A stretch of 64,000 nt of DNA from contig JAFZNG010000006.1 of assembly GCA_017551025.1 (NCBI GenBank), positions 1 to 64,000 on the forward strand, read 5' to 3'. Below the pieces are notes generated by a model. It was not told where the DNA came from and made no database searches. It saw nothing but the letters and a program-made list of their open reading frames with translations. Numbering within the stretch: position 1 is the first letter of the stretch; every line of letters begins with the position of its first letter. The DNA is from Paludibacteraceae bacterium. Lineage in GTDB: Bacteria; Bacteroidota; Bacteroidia; Bacteroidales; Paludibacteraceae. The position numbers and the translations under genes were made by a program. Shown here one piece after another: positions 35,868 to 41,854 of the stretch.

Positions 35868-35925
35868 ATACTGAATTGATTTGGTTGTGTCGTTGTGTAA
35901 TGGTGGGTGGATGATAAGGATTATA

Positions 35926-35990
35926 ACCTACTAATCACCTACTAATCACCTACTAATAACCTACTAATCACCTACTAATAACCTACTATA
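35926..35990. repeat. Tandem 11-bp repeat, six copies
   Basis: ACCTACTAATC or ACCTACTAATA repeated five times and a shortened ACCTACTATA. It lies between the promoter and start codon of the gene at 35427-35867, so the transcript should carry GATTAGTAGGT repeats. Confidence 0.92.
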
Positions 35991-36007
35991 GTATGGTAAA
36001 TCGAGTG

Positions 36008-36039
36008 CAAAGGTAGTGAAAATAATTGGAATATGCAAA
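36008..36039 (-). promoter_or_regulatory. Promoter of the small hypothetical protein gene
   Basis: Minus strand -33 TTTG (36036-36039, TTTGCATAT), 20 bp, -7 TACCTTTG (36008-36015). Confidence 0.87.
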
Positions 36040-36049
36040 TAAATAGGAT

Positions 36050-36075
36050 AAAAAGTGCATTTTGCTGCACTTTTT
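36050..36075. terminator. Bidirectional hairpin terminator
   Basis: AAAAAGTGCA / TGCACTTTTT with loop TTTTGC. It lies just upstream of the promoter at 36008 and can stop read-through from the BspA gene. Confidence 0.75.
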
Positions 36076-36085
36076 ATCGTTAATG

Positions 36086-36135
36086 CGTTAAACGGTTAAA
36101 ATGGTTTCGATAAAATCGAAACGTTAAACGGTTAA
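36086..36135. repeat. Direct repeats around a hairpin
   Basis: CGTTAAACGGTTAA occurs twice (36086-36099, 36122-36135) on either side of the hairpin GTTTCGAT-aaa-ATCGAAAC (36104-36122). No gene; role unknown. This completes the 354-bp gap between the small gene and the BspA gene with the terminators and the 11-mer array. Confidence 0.7.
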
Positions 36136-36152
36136 GTAGGCATAGAAAAAAA

Positions 36153-36185
36153 CATCCCCCTACTCTACGGTGAGAGAGGGGGATG
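36153..36185 (-). terminator. Terminator of the BspA gene, copy 1 of a repeated hairpin
   Basis: CATCCCCCT ... AGGGGGATG hairpin followed on the minus strand by TTTTTTT. A 29-bp core (36155-36183) is identical to the dnaK terminator at 38773-38801. A second hairpin GTCCGGAT-gct-ATCCGGAC (36189-36207) lies between it and the gene. Confidence 0.85.
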
Positions 36186-36221
36186 GATGTCCGGATGCTA
36201 TCCGGACGTAATGGACAAAGC

Positions 36222-38417
36222 CTATTTGACTTGTTGACCGGTGAGGGTATAGATTTTGTCGCCACGAAGGATGAAGATACGATTATCGCGGATAATCTTA
36301 TTGGTTAGTGGTGATTGGTTAGTGGTGATTTGGTCTATCGCTTGGTCACGCGGGACAAAGAAAGCACGGACGGTCGCATTGAAAGGCGGCATCGTATAAA
36401 GGATGGTTTCATCCGCCAGATCGGTAAAACTCCAATAACGAAGGATAAAGCCTTCGTAAGGTGTAGCGGTGAGGGTGACTTGAGTGCCTTCGAGATACGA
36501 TCCGCTTCCGGTTACTTCACCCATGGTACTGTCATTCGGGAGGACAGTGAGGGTATAGAACGTGGGAGGTATTTCTTCGAAGATAGCGGTAAACGACTCG
36601 TCCTGAGTTACCTGGAACGTTCGGGAGCTATATAGATAGCCATCGTCCCAAGAAACAAAGCGGTAGCCGGGCTTGGCGTCGGCGGTGATAGTGACATATT
36701 CGCCCGAGAGATAGGCTCCGCCATCCGTAACAGAGCCTGCTAAAGTGTCGGAAACAGCCGTCTCGATATAATAGAAACCGGTAGTATCCATTTGGAAGAA
36801 TTCTTCCCAAACAGGCGCATTTTTATATAGGTTCAGCGAGCGAGGCAGGACTTTGAGGACACAATTCTGTTTATCCACGCCATCAAAGACAGAGGGAGTT
36901 ACAGGGATGGGCGTGACGGCCGGGCAAACGATTTGTTGCAGTGAGAGACAGTTTTTGAAAGCCTCGTCTCCAATGGATTGTACATTGCGGGGCAGGGAGA
37001 CATACAGCAACGATGAATCGTTGGTACACATCGATTGCGGCACATCTGTCACCAGACTGCAATTCAGTAAATCCAGCCTTTCCAGTTTCCACGCATCGCG
37101 AAAAGCGCCGTGTCCTATAGAGCGCAGGTATTTGAGTTTTGGCAAGTTCTCAATAATATGCAGGTTGTAGGTTCCGCAGAACGCCTCATAGCCTATCTCT
37201 GTCAGTCCTAAAGGCAACGAAATAGAATCAATGGCTGCAATCTTGAAACACATCGGCGGAATCACTTTGACCTGGTTCTCCCCGAATTTGGTGATGGTTC
37301 TTATGCTGGTTCCATAGAATGTCAACACACGTCCGAGGTACTTTAACGAAGGGCTGCATTCCAGTTCTTTCAGCGGCGCACTATCCGCAAATGCTTTGAT
37401 GTGTCGCACATATTCTGAGAAATCGTAAATTTCTGCCCTATCATATCCATACGCAAAACTCGCATCCCAAATGGTATCTGTCTTGGGGGACATTTTATAC
37501 GAATAGCCGTCCCGCAGATACGGATAGCAGAAAAGTTGAGATTGGTTCTTTGTATAAAGCACACCGTTATCGTCCATAAAATGGGTATTGGCTGTATCCA
37601 CGTCTATATGCCGCAAGTTATACCAGCCGACTGCAAAACCGGGATGGATATCCGATACTTTTCTGCCGAGGGGTAAAGTATCCATTAGAGCCCCCGCAGT
37701 CAATGAACCGTAAATTGCCGTGAGGCTATCCGGAATATTGAAATAACGCATGCGGATGTCATGTTCAAAAGACCCATTATTTAAAATAGTTATTGTATTA
37801 GGTATTAACATCCTTTCCAAAAACGGATTGTCGGCGAACGCACCCATAATGCTATTCTTAGAAAAAGTTGTCGTATAACTACTCAAATCCGCCTCTATCA
37901 GCGAAGTGCAATTACTTAGCCTCAGATCTTCCAATGCCTGCGTTCCCGTTGACCAGATACGATGAATACCAGGGAGCAGGTTCTCGCTATCCATCAAATA
38001 AATCATTGAATTAATTGAATCGGTTGTGCGAAAATCTATTGGAAACATCATGAGATTCGGCGGCAGAATAAGCGTATCAATGGCGATGAGTCCGCTGGTT
38101 TGGGAGAGTAGCAATGTAATATGCTTGGCTTCACTCATATCTATTTTCCGGTACTGACGCAGGGTGCAGTTCTCCGGGTTGTACCACGCGATTGCACCGG
38201 TGACGGCGTAGTTAATGGCTTCGTGCGTCACAAAATCAGGCAAGACGATGACGGCGGTGTCGTAATGAATGGCGCTAACCTCATAGACCTGCGAAGAGAA
38301 GTCCTCTTTGGTGATTTGGAACTGGATACCATGATGAGAAAAGGTATCATTTACAGCCGCAAAAGCGATAGTAGCATATTGCAACAAAACAAGCGAAATA
38401 AGTAACGATTTTCTCAT
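36222..38417 (-). CDS. Surface BspA-type leucine-rich repeat protein with InlB-type repeats and Por-like C-terminal domain
   Basis: 731 residues. Signal peptide (MRKSLLISLVLLQYATIAFAA). Irregular LRR_5 repeats from about 60 to 540 (AFCGTYNLHIIENLPKL, SIGDEAFKNCLSLQQI). Two InlB-B/Flg_new-like repeats follow at about 555-690 (GGAYLSGEYVTITADAKPGY, GSGSYLEGTQVTLTATPYEG). The C-terminus (IIRDNRIFILRGDKIYTLTGQQVK, in two pieces) resembles the sorting domain for type IX secretion. DQITTNQSPLTNK (about 694-706), just before that domain, comes from a heptamer array. A surface binding role is inferred. Codon choice looks more A+T-rich than that of its neighbours. Confidence 0.88.
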   Translation of the reverse strand: MRKSLLISLVLLQYATIAFAAVNDTFSHHGIQFQITKEDFSSQVYEVSAIHYDTAVIVLPDFVTHEAINYAVTGAIAWYNPENCTLRQYRKIDMSEAKHITLLLSQTSGLIAIDTLILPPNLMMFPIDFRTTDSINSMIYLMDSENLLPGIHRIWSTGTQALEDLRLSNCTSLIEADLSSYTTTFSKNSIMGAFADNPFLERMLIPNTITILNNGSFEHDIRMRYFNIPDSLTAIYGSLTAGALMDTLPLGRKVSDIHPGFAVGWYNLRHIDVDTANTHFMDDNGVLYTKNQSQLFCYPYLRDGYSYKMSPKTDTIWDASFAYGYDRAEIYDFSEYVRHIKAFADSAPLKELECSPSLKYLGRVLTFYGTSIRTITKFGENQVKVIPPMCFKIAAIDSISLPLGLTEIGYEAFCGTYNLHIIENLPKLKYLRSIGHGAFRDAWKLERLDLLNCSLVTDVPQSMCTNDSSLLYVSLPRNVQSIGDEAFKNCLSLQQIVCPAVTPIPVTPSVFDGVDKQNCVLKVLPRSLNLYKNAPVWEEFFQMDTTGFYYIETAVSDTLAGSVTDGGAYLSGEYVTITADAKPGYRFVSWDDGYLYSSRTFQVTQDESFTAIFEEIPPTFYTLTVLPNDSTMGEVTGSGSYLEGTQVTLTATPYEGFILRYWSFTDLADETILYTMPPFNATVRAFFVPRDQAIDQITTNQSPLTNKIIRDNRIFILRGDKIYTLTGQQVK
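36301..36335. repeat. Tandem heptamer repeat inside the BspA gene
   Basis: TTGGTTA, GTGGTGA, TTGGTTA, GTGGTGA, TTTGGTC: an alternating 2x7-bp array, in frame, between the last InlB-type repeat and the C-terminal domain. Confidence 0.85.
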
Positions 38418-38446
38418 AACTAACAGACTTTAGTTGAAAATTGTTG

Positions 38447-38478
38447 CAAAATTACAATAAATTTTTGACATATGCAAA
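38447..38478 (-). promoter_or_regulatory. Promoter of the BspA gene
   Basis: Minus strand -33 TTTG (38475-38478, TTTGCATATGTCA), 20 bp, -7 TAATTTTG (38447-38454). Confidence 0.88.
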
Positions 38479-38532
38479 TAAATAATGATTTTTTTGCGAT
38501 TTTGCGCAGATATAGAGACGGTATCATACTTC

Positions 38533-38753
38533 TTTCTCTCGGGCGGGCGGAGCCTATTGACAAATAGGGGCGACCGAGAGAAACAAAGTCCTCGCGCAGA
38601 GCGAGGACAGCGAAGGGCTAAACCGCCTATGCCCGAGCCCAAGACGGGAAAAGCGGAAGTGACGGCAAGAATGCCGCCAAAAAGGACACCAAAGCGGATC
38701 TGGCGGTAAATATACCGCCAAAGGGGAAATCGAAAAGCGGCATTAAATGCCGC
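38533..38753 (+). ncRNA. Candidate structured non-coding RNA, class unknown
   Basis: A 418-bp gap without a convincing gene holds a chain of strong hairpins: TTTCTCTCGG / CCGAGAGAAA (38533-38583) enclosing CCTATT/AATAGG; GTCCTCGC / GCGAGGAC (38588-38608); TGGCGGTA / TACCGCCA (38701-38720); GCGGCAT / ATGCCGC (38737-38753). The linkers are purine-rich on the plus strand, which favours that strand. The part ACAG...TAAACCGCC, GGGAAAAGCGGAAGTGA, CGGCAAGA-tGCCGCC recalls conserved core strings of RNase P RNA in the same order, but the specificity arm, the GAGGAAAGUC box and the 3' AGAACCCGG box are missing. A weak -7-like GCGATTTTG is at about 38497-38505. Confidence 0.5.
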
Positions 38754-38770
38754 GGAATAAACATACAAAA

Positions 38771-38803
38771 AATCCCCCTACTCTACGGTGAGAGAGGGGG
38801 ATT
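38771..38803 (-). terminator. Terminator of dnaK, copy 2 of a repeated hairpin
   Basis: AATCCCCCT ... AGGGGGATT hairpin, followed on the minus strand by TTTTTTG. The 29-bp core equals that at 36155-36183, while the outermost pairs differ in a compensatory way (AA/TT here, CA/TG there). Confidence 0.87.
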
Positions 38804-38835
38804 CTATCTATCGACCATTTATGGTCGAGTCGCTC

Positions 38836-40737
38836 TTATTTCACTTCTTCGAAGTCGATGTCTTCGGCGCCGCCGTTGGACTTATTGTCCGTCGGGTTGC
38901 CGGGTTGTGCGCCAGCTTGCGGGCCAGCCTGACCGGCCTGGTTGTACATCTCGGAACCTACGGCCTGGAAAGCGTTCATGACCTTCTCGCATGCGGCCTC
39001 GCAGGCGTCAGCGTCACGCTTCTCGTAAGCCTCCTTGAGTTCCTTCAAGGCATCCTCGATAGGCACTTTCTTCTCTGCCGGGATCTTGTCGCCCAGTTCA
39101 CGAAGCTGCTTCTCAGTCTGGAAGATGGTGGCATCGGCTTTGTTGAGTTTGTCAGCCTGCTCCTTAGCCTTCTTATCAGCCTCGGCATTGGCTTCGGCCT
39201 CCGCCTTCATGCGCTTGATCTCGTCATCGGACAGACCCGAAGATGCTTCGATACGGATCTTAGCGTCCTTGCCGGTAGCCTTATCCTTAGCGGTCACGTT
39301 GAGAATACCGTTGGCATCGATATCGAAGGTTACCTCGATCTGCGGTTCGCCACGACGCGCCGGCATGATGCCGTCGAGGTGGAAGCGACCGAGCAGCTTG
39401 TTCTGGGCTGCCATAGGACGCTCGCCCTGATAGATAACGATCTCTACAGAAGGCTGATTATCCACGGCGGTAGTGAAGGTCTCGACTTTCTTGGTCGGGA
39501 TGGTGGTGTTGGCCTCGATCATCTTGGTCATCACGCCGCCCATGGTCTCGATACCGAGCGACAGCGGAGTGACATCCAACAGCAGAACGTCCTTGACATC
39601 ACCGGTGAGTACACCACCCTGGATAGCAGCACCTACAGCGACTACTTCGTCGGGGTTAACGCCCTTGGACGGTGCCTTGCCGAAGAACTTCTCTACGGCA
39701 GCCTGGATAGCCGGGATACGGGTAGAACCACCTACGAGGATGATCTCGTCGATATCCGAAACGGAGAGTCCGGCATTCTGGAGCGCCGTACGGCATGGTG
39801 CGATAGTACGCTGGATGAGGTCGTCGATGAGTTGCTCGAACTTAGCACGCGTGAGCGTCTTAACAAGGTGAGCAGGTACACCGTTGACAGGCATGATATA
39901 CGGCAGGTTGATCTCGGTAGAGGTAGTGTTGGAAAGCTCGATCTTTGCTTTCTCAGCAGCCTCTTTGAGTCGCTGCATAGCCATCGGGTCTTTGCTCAGG
40001 TCGGCACCGCCGTTCTCAGCCTTGAACTCCGATACGAGCCAGTCGATAATACGGTGGTCGAAATCATCACCGCCCAGGTGGGTATCACCGTCGGTAGCTT
40101 TTACTTCGAATACACCGTCGCCGAGTTCGAGTACGCTGACATCGTGGGTACCACCACCGCAGTCGAAGACAACGATCTTCATATCCTTGTTGGACTTGTC
40201 GAGACCGTAAGCCAAGGCGGCAGCTGTAGGTTCATTGACGATACGACGTACGTTAAGGCCTGCAATCTCGCCGGCTTCCTTGGTAGCCTGACGCTGCGAG
40301 TCGTTGAAGTAAGCCGGCACGGTGATGACAGCTTCGGTCACTTCCTGTCCGAGGTAGTCCTCAGCGGTCTTCTTCATCTTCTGGAGGATGATCGCCGAGA
40401 TCTCTTGCGGGGTATAGAGACGTCCGTCGATATCTACACGCGGTGTATTATTGTCGCCACGCGCTACGGTATACGGTACGCGCTCTATTTCCTTCTGGAG
40501 ACGATCGTAGCTCTCACCCATAAAACGCTTGATCGAGTATACGGTCTTGGTCGGGTTGGTAATTGCCTGACGCTTAGCCGGATCACCCACCTTACGCTCA
40601 CCGCCCTCGACGAAGCCGACTACAGAGGGAGTCGTACGCTTGCCCTCGGAGTTGGCAATAACGATAGGTTCGTTGCCTTCCATAACGGCAACGCAGGAGT
40701 TAGTAGTTCCTAAATCAATTCCAATAATCTTAGACAT
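38836..40737 (-). CDS. dnaK: Molecular chaperone DnaK (Hsp70)
   Basis: 633 residues from the ATG at 40737 ([15 protein letters not shown]); the frame is open further upstream but that part is the repeat-bearing leader. ATPase domain signatures are complete: GIDLGTTNS (phosphate 1), [14 protein letters not shown] (phosphate 2), [11 protein letters not shown] (adenosine). The substrate-binding domain starts after the linker [15 protein letters not shown], and the C-terminal lid ends in a Gly/Gln-rich tail and EDIDFEEVK. Length matches the family. Single gene; its promoter region carries the dyad shared with clpB and a leader of about 125 nt containing a GACCG palindromic element. Confidence 0.98.
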   Translation of the reverse strand: MSKIIGIDLGTTNSCVAVMEGNEPIVIANSEGKRTTPSVVGFVEGGERKVGDPAKRQAITNPTKTVYSIKRFMGESYDRLQKEIERVPYTVARGDNNTPRVDIDGRLYTPQEISAIILQKMKKTAEDYLGQEVTEAVITVPAYFNDSQRQATKEAGEIAGLNVRRIVNEPTAAALAYGLDKSNKDMKIVVFDCGGGTHDVSVLELGDGVFEVKATDGDTHLGGDDFDHRIIDWLVSEFKAENGGADLSKDPMAMQRLKEAAEKAKIELSNTTSTEINLPYIMPVNGVPAHLVKTLTRAKFEQLIDDLIQRTIAPCRTALQNAGLSVSDIDEIILVGGSTRIPAIQAAVEKFFGKAPSKGVNPDEVVAVGAAIQGGVLTGDVKDVLLLDVTPLSLGIETMGGVMTKMIEANTTIPTKKVETFTTAVDNQPSVEIVIYQGERPMAAQNKLLGRFHLDGIMPARRGEPQIEVTFDIDANGILNVTAKDKATGKDAKIRIEASSGLSDDEIKRMKAEAEANAEADKKAKEQADKLNKADATIFQTEKQLRELGDKIPAEKKVPIEDALKELKEAYEKRDADACEAACEKVMNAFQAVGSEMYNQAGQAGPQAGAQPGNPTDNKSNGGAEDIDFEEVK

Positions 40738-40776
40738 AGTAGTATATAAATTTTTAATTAAACATTCAAAATTTAT

Positions 40777-40858
40777 GACCGCCCTTCGGGCTGAAAGACC
40801 GTTCGCGAAGCTCACTGAAAGAGTAAAGACCGCTCACGTCGTTCGCTGAAGGACCGAG
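40777..40858. repeat. GACCG palindromic repeat element in the dnaK leader
   Basis: 20-mer (40777-40796, stem GCCC-ttc-GGGC), 24-mer (40797-40820), 7-nt spacer GAGTAAA, 24-mer (40828-40851), then a truncated GACCGAG. Same architecture as 29348-29442 with different but self-complementary stems. Confidence 0.9.
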
Positions 40859-40870
40859 TTTGCCTAAGAA

Positions 40871-40914
40871 GTGACAAATACTATGCCAAAGAAAAAAGTC
40901 TGCCAATTTGTCAG
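40871..40914 (-). promoter_or_regulatory. dnaK promoter with heat-shock-type operator
   Basis: Minus strand: dyad CTGACAAATTGGCAG (40900-40914), 12 nt, then CTTTGGCATAGTATTTGT (40891-40874) with GG-N10-GT spacing like a sigma54 -24/-12 element. clpB has the same layout at 63348-63389. Confidence 0.65.
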
Positions 40915-40930
40915 TAATGGCAGACTTTTT
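40892..40930 (-). terminator. Terminator of era, overlapping the dnaK operator
   Basis: Arms GTCTGCCA (40898-40905) and TGGCAGAC (40918-40925) flanked by A and T runs. On the minus strand the T-run leads into the dnaK promoter. One arm and the loop are part of the operator dyad. Confidence 0.8.
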
Positions 40931-40931
40931 A

Positions 40932-40966
40932 GTGTATGGTGTATGGTGTATAGTGTATAAACTATG
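40932..40966. repeat. Tandem heptamer repeat (GTGTATR)
   Basis: GTGTATG twice, GTGTATA twice, AACTATG. Starts in the last codons of era and runs to its terminator. Confidence 0.85.
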
Positions 40967-41852
40967 TCAAATCGTAGCCGTAATGGCGGAGGCGGTACTG
41001 ATTGGAACGCCAGTCGCGATCGACCTTGACGAAGAGCTGGAGGAAGACCGGCTTTTGGAAGAACTCCTCTATATCTTTTCGCGCGAGCGAGCCCACGCGC
41101 TTGAGTGCGGAGCCTGCCCGTCCGATAATAATGCCCTTCTGGCTCTCACGTTCGCAGTAGATGACGGCATTGATGCGGATGAGTTTTTCCTCCTCCTGGA
41201 AGGACTCCACCTCGACTTCGACGGAGTACGGAATCTCCTTGTCGTAGTTGAGAAGGATCTTCTCGCGGATGATTTCGTTGACAAAGAAGCGAGCAGGCTT
41301 GTCGGTCAACTGGTCCTTGGGGAAGAAAGGTTCTCCCTCGGGCAGGGCATCACGAATCGCGTCGAAGAGTTGGGCGACACCGAAACGTTCCTGGGCCGAG
41401 ATCGGGAAGATGGTAGCTTCGGGAAGTTGGGCGTGCCAGAAGTCGACCAAGCGCTCGAGGGTGTCCTGGGTAGTGAGGTCTATCTTGTTGATAATGAGGA
41501 AGACCTTGGTACCGGAGGCCGCCATCTTCTTGACCTTTGCCATAAAATCGGCATTACGGTCGATAGCATCTTGCGGTTCGGTCACGTAAAGCAGGACATC
41601 CGCATCCACGAGGGCCGAGCGCGAGAACTCTAACATCTGTTCCTGGAGGCGATAGTTAGGGGAGAGGACGCCCGGCGTATCGGAATACACCATTTGGAAG
41701 TCCTCTCCGTTGACTATACCGAGGATGCGATGACGGGTGGTTTGCGCCTTGGACGTGATAATCGAAAGGCGCTCACCCACCAACGCATTCATCAGGGTAG
41801 ATTTGCCGACGTTCGGGTTGCCGACGATATTTACAAATCCGCTTCTATGCAT
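40962..41852 (-). CDS. era: GTPase Era
   Basis: 296 residues. Ras-like GTPase that binds 16S rRNA near its 3' end during 30S assembly. G1 GNPNVGKST at 11-19, G2 region with QTTRHRILGI, G3 DTPG near 59-62, G4 INKID near 123-127, G5 ISA near 155. The C-terminal KH domain has the GRAGSALKRVGSLAR stretch (GxxG loop) near 250. Length is typical. Two bases separate it from the M16 peptidase gene upstream, so they are likely co-transcribed; a terminator follows at 40892-40930. Confidence 0.97.
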   Translation of the reverse strand: MHRSGFVNIVGNPNVGKSTLMNALVGERLSIITSKAQTTRHRILGIVNGEDFQMVYSDTPGVLSPNYRLQEQMLEFSRSALVDADVLLYVTEPQDAIDRNADFMAKVKKMAASGTKVFLIINKIDLTTQDTLERLVDFWHAQLPEATIFPISAQERFGVAQLFDAIRDALPEGEPFFPKDQLTDKPARFFVNEIIREKILLNYDKEIPYSVEVEVESFQEEEKLIRINAVIYCERESQKGIIIGRAGSALKRVGSLARKDIEEFFQKPVFLQLFVKVDRDWRSNQYRLRHYGYDLT

Positions 41853-41854
41853 CG

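Noticed and set aside
35406-35879. Plus-strand frame opposite the small hypothetical gene
   Set aside because: The minus-strand frame has a consensus promoter at 36008-36039 and a sensible start; the plus frame has none.
35926-35990. CRISPR-like array
   Set aside because: Units of 11 bp directly abut with no spacers, and no cas genes are present.
38533-38753. Full RNase P RNA (rnpB)
   Set aside because: Too short, and the GAGGAAAGUC box, specificity domain and 3' AGAACCCGG box are missing; kept only as an RNA candidate of unknown class.
38430-38768. 112-codon minus-strand protein over the RNA candidate
   Set aside because: Arg/Pro-rich composition explained by the hairpins; runs through the BspA promoter and has no start signals.
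40738-40815. N-terminal extension of DnaK
   Set aside because: The open frame upstream of [10 protein letters not shown] contains repeat DNA; DnaK proteins start at that motif.
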